NCBI RefSeq assembly: GCF_034190915.1
Contig: NW_026947509.1
Coordinates: 35,162,767-35,226,766, forward strand
Reading direction: 5' to 3'
DNA: 64,000 nt
Origin: Cavia porcellus
Taxonomy: Eukaryota > Chordata > Mammalia > Rodentia > Caviidae
Numbering within the stretch: position 1 is the first letter of the stretch; each line of letters starts with the position of its first letter. Position numbers and translations under genes: made by a program. The notes under the pieces were generated by a model that saw only the letters and a program-made list of their open reading frames with translations, did no database searches and was not told the origin of the DNA. Shown piece by piece: positions 1-14,366 of this stretch.

Positions 1-1820
1 AAGGGAGAGCCCTGTGATTTCCTCCCTCGTGTGTCATGAACTTTTAATCTTTTCGTCAAGCATATTCATGATTATTTCCTTGAACTAAATTCCTAGAAGT
101 GAAAATTCAAAGAAACTCACGTTTTAGAGCATTTGACACTGATTATACTATATTACTGTCCGAGACATTTGGATCTATCTGCATTTCCACCCGTGATAAT
201 ATCCAGGCTTACAGGCTTAGTATTGTTTTCTGTCTTGGCCACTTTGTTAGGCAAATGTATTTTCAAATTGTCTTTGTATTCCTCCCTTCTAGTGAGGGCA
301 CCTGGTTTGCATATTGTTAGGGGCACACGTGGCTGACCCTTTTATTGCTGCTTAGATGTTTGCTCTTGCATATTCATACGTAGGACCCATAATGAAATTA
401 AAGTTGAACGTGGTCATCAGTATCTGACACAGTGAGAATTAGTTTGTGAGAGTGCAACTAACTCTGCTTTGCTGCTGGATACCTTGGGCTGCTTCCTTAG
501 CTTCTCTGTGCCCTGCTGCCATCTTTTGGGAACCCCAGCAGATGAATCCAGCCTCACCCTATTCTCTGTTGTTGTTACACAATGAATGTCATGCATTGAG
601 CCCACAACACCTTCTGCTACTTAGCAGGAATTCACTGTCCCCCCTCCCCACTATAGTCCTTGCCATACACGCTTCCCCTACGTCCTGTGTGGATAGCAGA
701 TTTCTCTATTTATCTTCTAGCTTCTAGAATTTCTCCATGATCAAGGACTGCTAGTGGCTTATTTACCGTGGTGTATTATTGTTTTTATGATTTTTTTTTT
801 CTGCCAGATATAAAGGATTTGACAATGAGAAGGAAAAGGCAGAGATGCTCACTCTGGCAGTGGGGTTAAATCCCTGGATGCGGGTGTTCATCACAGTTTA
901 ATTTTTTGTTTAACACAAAAGGAAGTTAGAAAAAGTGGATCTGGGTCTCCTTTGTGTTTTAAAAATCTCTAGATAATTTCACTTTTTGTGCATACTACCT
1001 TTTCTTGTGACAATTTGTCAAGAGTGCCATGTGTAAATTTTCAACCTACTGTAATTTACTGGTCTTTTCTCATGAGCCATAAATGGTCAATTTTTGTAAG
1101 TGTTGCTCAGGGTAAGAAAAAGGCATGGGCCTCTCCTGAGATAGGAAACAAATACGTGAAATGAATCAGTGATGTGACCTTCACTAATCAGACTTCATTC
1201 ATGATTTTATGTGTGGCCTGCTTGTGTAGAAATGTTGTGAATGTTTCTCCAGTGTCTCCAGACATTATCAGGTCTCCTTTGACCCATTTGGCAGTGATCC
1301 CTTTCCTATGAGCCTTGCTAATGGATGGCTTGAGCACAGCCCCGCCATCTGGTTTACTCCAGCTCCATGTAAGTTACAGCCATCAGCTTACAACCAGAAA
1401 GTCGGCATTTGTTCCCACCTCTCCTCTTCTAAGCTGCACAACCAAGGGTGAGAGTTCATAAACCTCTGTGTGGCACGATCCCCAACAATTAAATGGGTGC
1501 AACCATAATAACCAGTTTGTGAGGTTTTGTGAAGATCACGTAAGTTACTGCCGATGAAACTCTTAGAGCAAATCTGGTCCCCAGAAAGCAAAGAACAGGA
1601 GCTGTTTTTAATATCATTTATACCAGCAGCCCCTTCAGGACACACTTGGCCTCCATGGTTGCTGGGCATTGTCTCTGTTTCCTGTACCCATAAGGCTTGT
1701 TGGCAGATGTTGCTTTGCAGACTACTGGGGGACCAGAACTGCAGGTGCCGCTGGTACAGAGAGCAGCTCCCCAGACCCCTCACAGTCTGTGGCTGTTTCT
1801 CAACCTGCCTCTTTGCCTAG
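1..1820. other. Upstream/5' intronic sequence of SP110
   Basis: No coding exon was recognised. The stretch precedes the first coding exon and probably contains intron 1 with or without the non-coding exon 1. No CpG-rich promoter is evident, and the short open frames here show no family match. Confidence 0.5.
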
Positions 1821-1968
1821 GATGTTCACTGTGAGCAGGGCCTTGGAACAGGCTCTTCTTCGGCACTTCGTGCACCAGAAGCTGGAGATCGCCTATGCCA
1901 TAAACAAGCCATTTCCCTTCTTTGAATCGCTGCGAGACAAGTCCCTCATCCCTGAGAGAATGTATATG
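1821..1968 (+). CDS. SP110: SP110 first coding exon: start codon and N-terminal half of HSR domain
   Basis: A pyrimidine-rich acceptor ending tttgcctag lies one base before the ATG at 1822, so the 5' UTR continues in an upstream exon. The 49 codons begin MFTVSRALEQALL and end in RMYM, as in human SP110, and stop at a strong donor (ATG|gtgagt) in phase 0. The segment forms the first helices of the HSR/Sp100 domain, which mediates self-association and nuclear-body targeting. The Met chosen matches the family start; the open frame upstream (from 1669) crosses the acceptor and is intronic. Confidence 0.93.
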
Positions 1969-4574
1969 GTGAGTCACATCAGCCCTTCCCATGCAGCCCA
2001 GCTCCAGCGGGCCGGGGTATTGAGAATCTCAAACCACCACCCATGAGGGCTTTGGGAGGATGCAGGACCCGCTTTGGTGTTTGTTGTCACAGAACAGGAG
2101 GTGGCTGGAAGAGAGGGCACTGTGGGTGCCATATTGGTTTGGGGGTGTTATGGGGGTGACCATGGCAAATGAACATAAACCAGGCGGCCTAAAACAGCTT
2201 TGGTGTATTGTCTCATGGTTCTGGATGTCAGAGGTGTTGACAGTGTTGGTTCCTATTAGAGGCTCGGAGGAGAAACGTTTACCTCTGGTAGCTGCTGATG
2301 GTGCTTAGTCGTCCTCGACTTGAAACACATCAATCAATCCAGTGCATCAATCCAGTGTCTGTTTTCACCTCACATCTCTTCCTGTTTTTTATGTCTTTTC
2401 CCTTTGCTTTAGGGTTCTGGCCCCATGCTAACACAGACAGATCCCATCCCAAGATCATTAGCTCAATTATATCTGTAAGGCTCGTTTTTCCAAATAACTT
2501 GCATTCACAGTTCTGGATGGATGTGTGAATATATCTCATCTTGCAAGGAGGAGCTGCCCTTCACCCGCTGCAGGCATTTTCCCTGTGTCTGAGAGCATAC
2601 GGCTCACGGTTCCTTCTGACGCGAGACAGGCAGGCACTGAGAGATATAGGACAGCATTTGAATGGAAAGTGGTGCTCTTTTCATATAATGTTGAGAGAGT
2701 TTTTTGTACTGTTGTAGGGTTGTTTTTTTTTTTTTTGAGGGGTGGTTGTTTGTTTGTTCATTTAGTGTCTTTGAGCTCCAAGGTCCAGAAAGTGGCAACA
2801 GTGGTGGAATTGTCTTTCCCTCTATCCAGCCACCTCCAACTCCTTCTGCAGATTACTCTCTGGAAGGTCCTCCACAGCTGATCTTCTTAACCTGCTCTTC
2901 CCAAGCAGACCCCCTTTTTACTCTCTCATGGTAGTCTGAGCTTTCCTTTCATGACACTAGTCTCAGTTGTAACTGAGTATTTATCTCACTCACATTTACT
3001 ATTCAGTACCCATCATTTCTGCCTGAAAATGCTCTCCCACCTTGTGGGCTGCCCCATAATGATCAAGGGCCCTGCCATTTGCTCAGTGATCTCCCTTTGG
3101 TTGAAATCCGTCCAGATGGAATGGCAAGCAAAACACAGCAGCTAACAAGTCCACGGAATTGCCACTTCCTGTTATGTCCCCTTCTGAAGCATCCTGCCCT
3201 GAACCTTGAAGAAGGACATAGTGGCACCCTTTCAAGAAGGCAAAGTGACTTATTCCCATGACCAGGCAGCAAGTGTATGTGAAGTAAACATGCAGGACTG
3301 TGACCTCTCTACCTTAGAAGATTTGACCCTATGTTTTCTGTTAAATTTCTCCTTAACGAGAGTTAACTAGCTTTCTCATGACTTAGAAAACACAAGTGTA
3401 TTATAACTGTGTAATCATTCCTACTAACATGGTTCTCCTTTTTTTAAAAGGAGTCTCTGGAAGCCTGTAGAAATTTGGTTCCTATATCCAAAGTGGTGCA
3501 CAACATTCTCACCAAACTGGAGAAGACTTTTAACCTGTCACTCCTGGTGACACTGTTCAACCAGATTAACCTGTGTGAATACCCCAATCTGAGGACGATT
3601 CTCAGAAGCTTCATAAATGGTAATGCAGCTGCTCAAATACCTTCTGCATGTGATAAGTTGCTGTGGCTTGTTTCCAGTGTGGTTATGCACTTTAGACCGG
3701 CTTTCCCTGTGAGAAGGTACAGACCACACTCACTCATCAGCAAGGCTGGAGCGGCAGCCCCTGCTAACTCTGAGCCCCACGCTCTGAGATGAATTTCTAT
3801 AAGACGCAGACATTTCTGTCTTGCCTGGTCTATGAATTTGAAGGCAAGTGTAACATTTAATATACTGGACAAACTAGGGGATGCGTACAATGACAGAAAT
3901 GCAAAGTTACAAAGACCAGGTGTGGCATAAAGAAGGAGAGCGAGAGTAGGAGAGAAAGACACAGGAATGGAAAACAGTAAATACCTTTCTGTTTGCTGTT
4001 GTTTATGCATTATCCCACCACTTGATATGATTATCTAATGTGATCTTTAAATAACACTGTGGAGTCATTATTAACTGTATTTGCAGACAAGCAGATTAAA
4101 CCTTGGCAGTGACTTTCCCCAAGCTATTTGTCCATTTAGAAACAGGACCCGGAGTCCTGTTTGGTTCTGCCAATACTTGGGCCCAAACTTGTAACTGCTG
4201 TTTTAAACAAAGCCAGCAGAAAGGCAGACTGTAAGGCTGGAGGAGGGAAGAAAGGTAGTGAAAAGGAAGAAAAGGAATACTGGACATAAACACAGAAAGA
4301 AAGGACGGGGGGGAAAATTCAGCAGGAAGTCCACTGGGAAAGAAGACGAGCTGGTATAACAGCTTTCTGTCACCATAACAAAATACCTGAGTTAATACCT
4401 TATAAAGAGCAGAGGGTTGCATGGGGCCACAGTTTTGGCGGTTATGGCCCTGGCATGTCGGTCATCTGGTGAGGCAGAACACCATGGCAGAGGTGTGCGA
4501 GCAAAGCTGCTCACTTCGTGACCAGAGTGAGTAAAGGAGGAGAGAGCAGAGCTGCACAACCCCCTTCAAGAACA

Positions 4575-4625
<51 letters not shown>

Positions 4626-7600
4626 ATGACCTAAAGACCTCCCACTTGGTCCCACATCTTGAAGCTTTCACCGTCTTCCTTATCACCACCCTGGGACCAC
4701 GGGCTTTCCATAGGGGGACATTCCGTAGTCAAACTACAGTAGCTGGACACATCACATAAAGGAGTAGAAAAAGAAGCAGTGACAGAGAGGGGAAGACAGA
4801 GGCCAGAGTAAGGATCAGACAACCAAATCATTCTGGATTGGAGGACAAAGCTGTTTGGCCAAAGTATAGCTCAGCTCTTGGAGCATGGCAAGGGAAGGAC
4901 CACCAGATCTGGCTGGACTGTGACGCTGTCATTGGTGGAGCCACCACTGTTGACAGTGCCACATGTGCCCCCTGACACTTCTCCATCATGCAGCTTCTCC
5001 CTGAAGGATGAAATGGCTCCTTGAGCTGAGGGGGTGGTGAAGGGGAAGTTCCCCTCCAGGCAGGAGCAGCTGCCTGAGGGCATGTTCTCCTGACACCATC
5101 AGGCTGGCACCAGGAGAAGTTCGGACTCCAGGGTATGCTGCATTCACTTGGGCGTCAGGATGACCCATGTGCCCAGGTGGCCCTGGCCTGGCTGGGCTCG
5201 AGCGTCTTTTGGATATGCAAGTCTGGGTTTTTTTTTTTTCCCCTGGATCCCTTTTCCAAATTCATTCCTTTCTCCATTCACTGGTCGACATAACTTTGCT
5301 TCCTGAAATAAAGGACAGAAGAATCATAGCAGAAACCCAAAATAAACCAATGCGGGGAAGCAGCCTCTGGGAATCTGAGGCCCTGGGGTATTAGGAATGG
5401 GAGAGAAGGTTGAGTGTGGCTGGGTCATGAGGTTCAAAAAAAGGCACAGGACCCGAATCTGCAGAATTGAGCAGAAATCAGAATATAAATGGCCTAATCC
5501 ACTCGGATAAGGAATTTTTGTTTTATCTTATTTCTTCAAGGGACATATAATGTATTTACTATTAAAACAAAGACTTCCATTAAAGTTACAGCATGTACAT
5601 AACCTATTAAATTTGATGAAGCCCAAAGAATTAAATCCCTGGGTACAAAGTCAAACTCAACTTTATGTGTGAAACCCCACAGGTAGCAGACTGGGGATAA
5701 ATGCAGTTACTTTACCACCAATGCTTAAATCAAATAGTAAAATAGAAAAGACTCAAAACGGACACTGGTAGTGATGAATGGGTTCTGTGGAAACAATGGG
5801 TCAGTCCACATCTCCATCTTAGTTAAAAGTTCCATGCTAAGAAATGCTTAGCTTCTTTAGGGTCCGCAAGATGCTGATGTGTGATCCTTCCCTCCCCCTA
5901 GTTGGCACCGCCTACGGAGAGTGGAGCAGAGCCACACCAACCCCACTCAGAGTTCCTGCTGACCCAGAAGAAGGGAGCTCCCTCGAGACCCTGCTGCAGC
6001 TGCCCCCACCCCAGTCACCTCCACCAAGGCTTCTGTTCTGTGCGCACACAGTCCATGAGGCCAGAGCATCCTTGGAACAAGTCAGTGAGAGCCCGGACCA
6101 ACCATCCGGCCCTTCTGCCCCTCATGTGCCACTTCCTGGGCTCATCTTGGGAGAAGGAAGCGCTCCAGGTGAGAAGCAGAGGCTGTCTAACATCCATGTA
6201 TCCCCAGCAAGAGGTGCCTAGCACCCCAGGGTCCTCTGTCACTGACCTGGTCCTTTCCGTGCACCCACCTCCCTGTACGTAGCCCTTTCTGAGAAGGATC
6301 CCGAGCGCTCATCTGTTTCCCACTCCTGGAAGAGCCCAACCCTCCGTCCTTGGACCTCAGCGCTCCATCTGCAATAGACATTTTGATCATTCACCCACCT
6401 TCCTGAAACCCACTTTCCACAACCTGTCATGATTTCTCTTTCTACTTTAGTGGCCAGTGACAGCTTAGCATCTAACACAAAGACAGAAGAAGATTCACAA
6501 GAGATGCCCAGCCTTCCTTCCTGCCCTGAGCAAGGTAACGTGGTCTGAAGGGAAAACCTGCACCGCCAGCTGAGAGGCTGTGGTAGGAACCTCCGGGCCA
6601 ATGCCCATGCAGACATCTTAGCACCACCACGTACTTATTGTAAGATGGTTGCTGCCTCGGTCGCCATCAGAACGCAGTGTCACCCTTCCCACTGCCCTCC
6701 CTGACTCTCTTCCTTCTGGTGAAGGAATCTCTCTAAGTGGACCTGACTGAGGCCCGGCTGTGTGCTTCCCTGATAGTCACACAGGTAAGGACCACTGCAA
6801 GTGACCAAATCAGGGCAGAGCTCCTAGGTAGGAGACACTGAGGTGTGCGCCACAGGCCCTCTTGACCTTTCTGGTTCTCCCGCTGATCATCTTCAGCCTG
6901 TCTGAGCTCTGAAATGAATTATACACAGGTGTAGCTGAAAAATGTGGTGAAATCCTCCTCACTTCGAGTCGCTTAGCTCACTGTTATGGCTCCTTTCTGG
7001 AGCCGCTCTGGAAGTCCTCTTTTAAAACAAAGTGTTTTTAGTGATGTTGTCATGGCTGCCTTGATATCCTGAACCAGTTCAAAATGTTTACTTTCCACGG
7101 TCACTAAGACCTTGGTGCCAGACCTAGTGATAAGGTGGACGAGGACACACCAGAATGTTTTAAGGGCCTGCCTTTCCCGTGGAATGGCACGAGGTAACAG
7201 CATTCAGTCATCATTTTGATCACACTCATAAATATACTGACGAAAGAGGACCTCCAGAACTGCATCAGAAAGTGGTGAGGATGACAGGACGAGTGTGCTT
7301 GAAGTGGGCAGGGGGAGAGGGTTTTGAGAGCGATTCATGGCAATGTGTCTTTTACTGTAATAATTGTTTAAATGGAAACATTTACCATAGTTACCAAAGA
7401 AACACCTTATGTTTCTTTTATCAGTGATACAAGATGCTTCTTCAGAACCCAAAGACCCAGCACAGCCCCAGGAAGTACCCAGAACATCTCCAAAACAGAA
7501 AGGTAAGAATTTCTTTTTCTCAGAAGATGTCAGCAAAGTGAATTCAGAGCCGCTTTCTGCTGTTCTGGTGACATCTTGTCATGAGCACCCGCTGTGTGAC

Positions 7601-9924
7601 TAGACTCGTGATAGTCAGCCTGGTTTGCTTCCGAAGTTCCCTTTCACTGCACCTTCCCTGAAGACCTTCATGAAAATTAGAAGAAACAATAAGGCATTTT
7701 CCCCCAGCAGAATTGCCTGTTCTGAAATCATCAGCCTCTGATGTCACAACTTAGCATGTGAATTGTACAACCTCCTGACCCTGGTCCCTCCTAAGACCCG
7801 GCCAGGTATTCTGTGCCATCCAGCACTCACACCCATGGTGGGGGCAGCTTGGATACCCACCACCCCTTCCAGCCCCTTGCTTCTCCATCCTCTCCTCTCA
7901 TGTCCAACCATTCAACTAAAACTCCTTCCCTCCCAGCCTACCATCCTCTGGCCTCATCATCACTCCCTGGCAGAGCTCAGGGACTATCTGTCTCTGTCCT
8001 CGGGACCTGCCAAAACCCTGGATGCCTTAAGGTACACATGGCTGGCAAACCTCCCATTCAGTGTCCCGGCCCCTCAAATTCTTCATCTGCCGATTTCCAG
8101 TGACTTTTTCCTCCACAAATCCCTGACCTCTCCTGCCCAGAAGCAATCCATAGAATTTCCCATATTTCAAACCCAGCTCCATTTCCCCATAATTAGTTTA
8201 AAGATTCCTTTTCTGATAATTATCCTTGAGGATTGTTCCACCTACACCTATCATTCAACTTCTGATCTCTCCTCAGCCTAATCTTTAAAAAACTTTTTTT
8301 AAATACTCTCTGCTTTCTTCCTTATGGTTTATTCTCTGCCGTGGTCTTTCAGCTCATTTGGATCGCCACTCCTGACCTGTGCCTCTTACAGGCTTCCTCT
8401 GCTTTTCTTCACAACTTTTCTTATCAGCCTGGATTCCAAGACACATCGTACAATCTTTGGATTTCAGAAAAATATAACATTGGCCTCATACATGGCAAAG
8501 AAAAACAAACCGGTACTGTTGATGTCAACATTGCACCATGATGGAAATATTGGTAGGGAAACCTCAACAAAATGGAAACCTGAAATGGTAACTTTCTACA
8601 ATAAAACCTGCGGTAGAGCAGACCATTCATGCAGCGACTATGATGTCACTTGAAACACAAAACATTAGCCGATGTTTGTGTTTTGCTTGATCATAAACAA
8701 GTGTGGCATAGTTTGATAGTTTACCAAGAAAATAGCAAGTACAAAGTATCACAGAGACATTTTCTTAGAGGATTAGGACTGGAATTCATAAAAGATCATG
8801 TACAGCAGAGGAAAACCCGTGTTCCTGCCAAGGGAACTATGCAAAAAAAAAATTGTGGAGCACATTGGTGAACTGACAGGCAACAGGCAAGTGCAGCATC
8901 CCAAAGACCTAAAAAATGTCAACTCTGTCCTACAAGGAAGGACAGGAACACAAAATATACGTGTTATCAGTGTAAGCGATACTTACATGGAACTTGCAGT
9001 TTTCACAAGTGAAGACTGCCTTGGATGCAACAGTTGAAACAAAGATTATTTGTGTGGTAGACTTTTGCTTGTAATTACACTGTAGTTCACATAGGTTTTT
9101 ATTTCTGATGTTCTTTTAGGTTTTATGAGCAAGGAAACAGCTGATGTGAAAATGTTGATGTCTGTTCTAAACACTCAGTCTCTGACCTCTTACTGTCCTC
9201 TTAAAATCACAATGGCGAGCAGAAACACTGAAAGGACACCCAGCATTGGGGGCAGATTTATTTTATGTCGATGGGCATGAAATTGAGATCATCCCCAAAG
9301 TATCAGACCCTGATCTCTGGTGGTCTAGGACTTTTGTGGGATAAGAAAGCAGAGGCAGAATGGCTTGTCAGTTGGGGATTGGTTTGTACAATGTGCGTCA
9401 CCATGACCAGCCATTTCTGAGAGACAGAAGCAACTAGAATGGGAACAGGAACTGTGACCTGGACAACTAGGAAACTGAGTTGTACTGGCTGCGGGAGTGG
9501 GGTGGGGTTTCTGTTACCATCTGCCTTCCCTGTGTGTCTTTTCCTGGAACTCTGGTAGGTTTGAAAGGAATCTTTCCTGCTTTCTGCACACTGCATCTGA
9601 GAAGCAGGCAGTGCTGGGTGTCACACAGTGGACCGTGCACGTGCTGTGCCTTCGTGATCCATGTAGAAATGATCCTGTCACGCGGTGTGACAATCACACT
9701 TTCTGTGACAAGCCTCTCAAACCTTGAACTCTATTTTTAAAATCTCTGTTGCTCAAGAGATGACTTTGTTTCTGGCTTCGTATTAAGGGATCAGAGGATC
9801 ATCTCCTCCTGTCCCAATAGCAGTGCTCCAAACCCTACCTTGCTCCAAACCCTGCCTGCAACTGCCTCTCCTTTCCTGTTCACTCCTCTCTGGGGCAATC
9901 CTTCTACCTGGCTTTGCAGGGCTC

Positions 9925-10013
<89 letters not shown>

Positions 10014-13000
10014 CTCTTTGCCTGCCACTTTAGAGGGCAGAAGAAATCCTCCCCTGTTACTCCATGAAGCAGCCTCTTCTAAGGTGACTTCCTACCCACT
10101 GTGGTCTGAAAACCAAGAGTGAATGCTCAATAATTGTAACAAATAAGGTTGGCAGGGCTGTTTGTGACTATGAAAACTTATGTATCCTTTGTTTTCAGGA
10201 AAGAAAAGGAGACCATGTATCTGGTCAACTCCAAGAAAAAGACGTAAGAAGAGAGGTAAGATGCAGGCACAAGAGACAGCCAGAGGCAGAGGGAGCTCAC
10301 GCGAGGCTTGTTAGTGAAGGGCAGGGCGGATGGATTTCATTCCAAATGCAGTGGGAAGTCATTGAAGAATTCTGAGCTTAAAGTGACAGGGTTTGATTTC
10401 AGACCTTGATGCTGTGTAAGGAATAAACTGGAGATGGGCAAGAATCTTTCTGCTTAAAGCAGATTACATGTCACAGAGAGGCGATGGGTGATGCGTGGGT
10501 TTTCTGCCTACATGCAGGAGGAACAGCCATCTGCCTCCCCTATTAATTGATGAATTTTAAAACTTTGCTACTTTAGATAAGATGGGAAGGGTCCTAGGTC
10601 CTCACCCAAACCTTTTAGAATTTCCAAAGACCAAAGAAACCCCAGTTGTCTTTGGCTTTTAAACCTAAATATATCTCCAAGTTCTGGACTTCACCTATTT
10701 TGACTTGTTAATACGTAGAAGGAAACTGAGCCAGTTTTCCTGACATTTAGTGACTTTGTCTAAGAACCCAGTCCTGGGATAAGCATTTGGACCTCTCAGG
10801 AGATAAGGGAAGTTTTATCCTTTTGGATGAGAGCAATTAACTAGACAAATAGCCACAAACCCAATTCTCACAGCGGGTGAAGAGTAAAATGTGTTTAGGA
10901 GAAGTGAGGTGAGCTTTCTCTCTTTTTAAAAATAGACATTTCTGTATCACCGGAAGCTGGGAATTTGTACAGGAGTACTGGAGTACTGAGAAATCAGGAA
11001 AAGTTCATCTCCCCACCATATGTCAGTCTGGCACTCAAGGAAAAATTTGGTCCAGAGGCTGGGATTTAGCTCAGCAGCATAAGCACCTGCCTTGCAAGTG
11101 TGTGGTCGTGAGTTCAATCCCCAGTACCGATAAAAAAGAAAAAGAAAAAAAAAAAAAAAAAAAAAAAAAAGAAAAATTTGGTCCAAAGCTAAAAACATGG
11201 GGATCATCAGTAAATGAAGGTGTCCAGATCCATGAGAGAAGAGAAGAGAAACCAGGATCCAGTCCTGCTTTCAGAAATCCCAAAAGAGGAGGAGGAGTAC
11301 AGCAAAGCAGACAGAAGGGAGGAGATCAGTGGGGAGCAGGGGCACCAGAAGGGAAATGTCAGTAAGCCAGAGACACGAGAGGTGAGATTAGAGAAGACAG
11401 TCCCAGGGTGTCACTGGAAAGCCTGTGAGCACTTAGCAGTAAATATGTTTATACCCAGCCAAGACAGTTCCTCCTCACTCACTGCCACCGTGCAGGATGG
11501 GGGTCCACAGGTTAGACACCGTTGGTGGAGAGGGCGCAGAAGTCAGTTGGGCTGTGTTGAATGATGAATGGACACTGCCAGCCCGTGATGACCATTGCCG
11601 TAAAGGGGAACAGAACCTAAGCCAGTGACATAAAGCTCCTTTCCCCTGACTTAATTTACCCTTATGGTGATTCCAGTGTCCAGAATCATGGGTTTGGCGG
11701 CCTTTTAAGGTACTCTGTAAAAAAGAAGTTAGTCTGTGCCCTTTAACCAAAGGTGAGAGGTCCTCCTGAGCATGTTGTGCCCATGCCCTCCTGCCACGCT
11801 CTCTCACACTTCCTGAGTTTTGTCAGCTACGCCCCCGACTTCATTTACCACCTCTACACCGATGGTTCCCAAGTCTGCACTTCCAACTCAGGCTGCCTCC
11901 ACGAAGTATATAACCAGCTGCTAATGGGTCATCGTGGTTTGCAAATTTCCCATTGGCATTATAACCTCCATGTGTCTAAATTGTCATAGCAATGACGTAG
12001 AAGTGGGGTGGGAGTCACTTTGGATGGGATGGTCCAGGCAGAGAGACTCCAAAGTACCAAGAACCCAAGGCTGGTGTTGTTGGATGACCATGATGATGAT
12101 GATAATGATGATTAAAGGAGACTGTGGAACAAGGTAGGGGCAGAGAGAGATGCTAGAGCATGAGGGGCCTGCCAAACTTTGGGATGGTTTGGAATTTATT
12201 TAACTTGAGGTGAGGGTCTTTATCTACACAGGTTCCAAACAAGAGCCTAAGTCATTCTTGACTGAGCTCTGTTAGCTTATTGACAAGTTCCACTGAGTCT
12301 TTTCTGCTCTCCATATATGTTGGCTAGCTCCTTTTTATCAATGGTGCTGGCATAAATGTCTACCACAAGAAGGAATATTCTGACCACTGAATTAGTTAAG
12401 TCGGTCTTAACTATGTGTTTCAGTAGCACTCAGCACTGATTATTTTTTGTAAGATTCCACATACTCTAGCGGAATTACTTACATAGTATCTCTTCTAGGC
12501 TACATGGTAACATCCAGGAACAAATGAAGGAAAGCATATTTTCCATATTGCAAATTTTGAATAATGATCAGACAGAGGACAGTTTGTCTAAGCACAGTTA
12601 TTACTGTGTTATGCAAATGGGCCACAGACACCACTAACAAAACCTGATGCTATTATAAATAAAATATTATTGAAAGAAATTTCTCAGTAGAGTGGTAGAG
12701 CCCAAATAGCCCTATAAATTCTTAGTATCCCAAGCTTAGGGCAGACACAGATGGTCCGTATGGGCCATGTACTGAGATGCTCACTCCCCAAATGCTCTGG
12801 GCATCAAGGGGTGGGGAAAGGACCATCTGTAGAATTGTGGGACAGTGGACATTCCCTGGTCAAAGAGTTTCCTTGAGGCAATGTCAGCTGACCAGCTCTG
12901 CTGAAGTAACAGATTACCTGATAACTTCTCTGTCAGGTTACAGAAAGGAGTAGGAGATGTCAGGCCCTTATAGATTTGTCTTCCTGTTGTATTTGAATGA

Positions 13001-14315
13001 AAAAAAGTGCAGATGAATTTTTAAAGGCATCGCTTTACCACTTTATTTTATATACAACAGAGAATGTACTTTTTAAATACCTACGCTTTTCCAGAAAGGG
13101 TCCTTCCTGCTCTGTAGTCCAGGCCAGCCTTGAGCTTGCTGTTTAGATCAGGCTGAGCTTAAATTCATACTCTTCCTGCCTCAGCCTCCTGAGTGCTGGA
13201 ATTACAGTTGTGCACCACCACACTCAGTTTCCGTGCTTTTTTTATTCTGGTAAAATACACATAAAATTTACTATCTCAGTCATTTTTAAGTGTATAGCTC
13301 AATGTTCACAGCTATCACCTTCATCCTCCGTATTCTTTTCATCTTCTAAAGCTGAAACTCGACCCGTAACTCCCCATGTTCTTTATGTCCAGTCTAACAG
13401 GCATTAAGAGTTGTGCTCTTTTATAGTTAATCAAGCATCCTTATTAAAAATACTAAAACGCCTTAAAAGGCGTCTCAAAACTTAGGGGAGAAAGATAAAT
13501 AATAAAGCTAAAAATATGCATATCACATTCTCCTGTGTTATAAAAAAGAAAAGCTGTCCTCTATTTTCTCTAAGAGATTTGATTTTATCATTTTATTTAA
13601 AGTCTTCCTTTCCTTATGGAGAAAAGAAGTAACTTATCAAATAAAGGCAAATCTTAAACCCTTCCAGATTATCCGGTCTCCTTTGGCTACATATTCACCA
13701 GGCCGGGTCCCTCATTACTGGTGCTTCCTCCAGAAGTGGCCTGGGCGTTTGGGAAAGGTCCTTGGTCCACCTGCTGAGAGGAGGTGTGGCTCTGCCCTGG
13801 CTAGGTCCTTGCTGAGATCCAAACAGACGTTCTTGTGCTACTGAACAGTGGTCATCCCTTTCTGAAGTCACAGCCAGTGAAATCTGTGTTTCCTTTCTGC
13901 AGTAAAGCAGACTCACCCTTGGGCTCCTGGCATTGCACATTCTTAGTTCCAGGCCCACCCTCCACAGACCCTCAAGGCAGCCACCGTCACGGGAGGGCTT
14001 TGCCCCCAATTCTTTCACTCCTTGCACCATCCCCCATAAAGGTGCCTGCATAGGAGCCTTTGGATATCTTCCTGTCACACCCAGGCCCTGAGGGAACCAG
14101 GAGAGGTGTTTATAATGGCTGCCACTCTACCTGAAACCATGCGGCTGCATTCATCTACTCAAATGTGGCCACCAAATGCAGCTGGGTCACAAACAGGAAA
14201 CAGGAGATAAGCTCCACAGCTCTAGGAGTCCCCTAAAAGTATTTGGTTGGTTTCAACTAGCTGGTACCTGGAGTGAGAGCTGATGGTGATTTGGGGGAAT
14301 AAAGAAAGGTTGACG

Positions 14316-14366
<51 letters not shown>

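Larger units (their letters stand above)
1969..5901. other. SP110 introns around the HSR exons
   Basis: Apart from the exon at 3451-3619 this is intronic. It holds a MIR-like relic near 4010-4170 and a minus-strand MaLR-type LTR at about 4355-4740 with a CA microsatellite inside it. Nothing else was recognised. Confidence 0.5.

Noticed and set aside
1669..2046. 125-codon frame containing the SP110 start region
   Set aside because: It includes intron on both sides; the acceptor at 1818-1820 and the donor at 1969 define the real exon.
7763..8281. 172-codon plus-strand open frame in an SP110 intron
   Set aside because: Pyrimidine-rich intron sequence gives a Pro/Ser/Leu-rich translation without similarity to SP110 or any family.
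9783..10122. Ser/Leu and His/Thr repeat proteins across the CT/CA tract
   Set aside because: Direct translation of a microsatellite.
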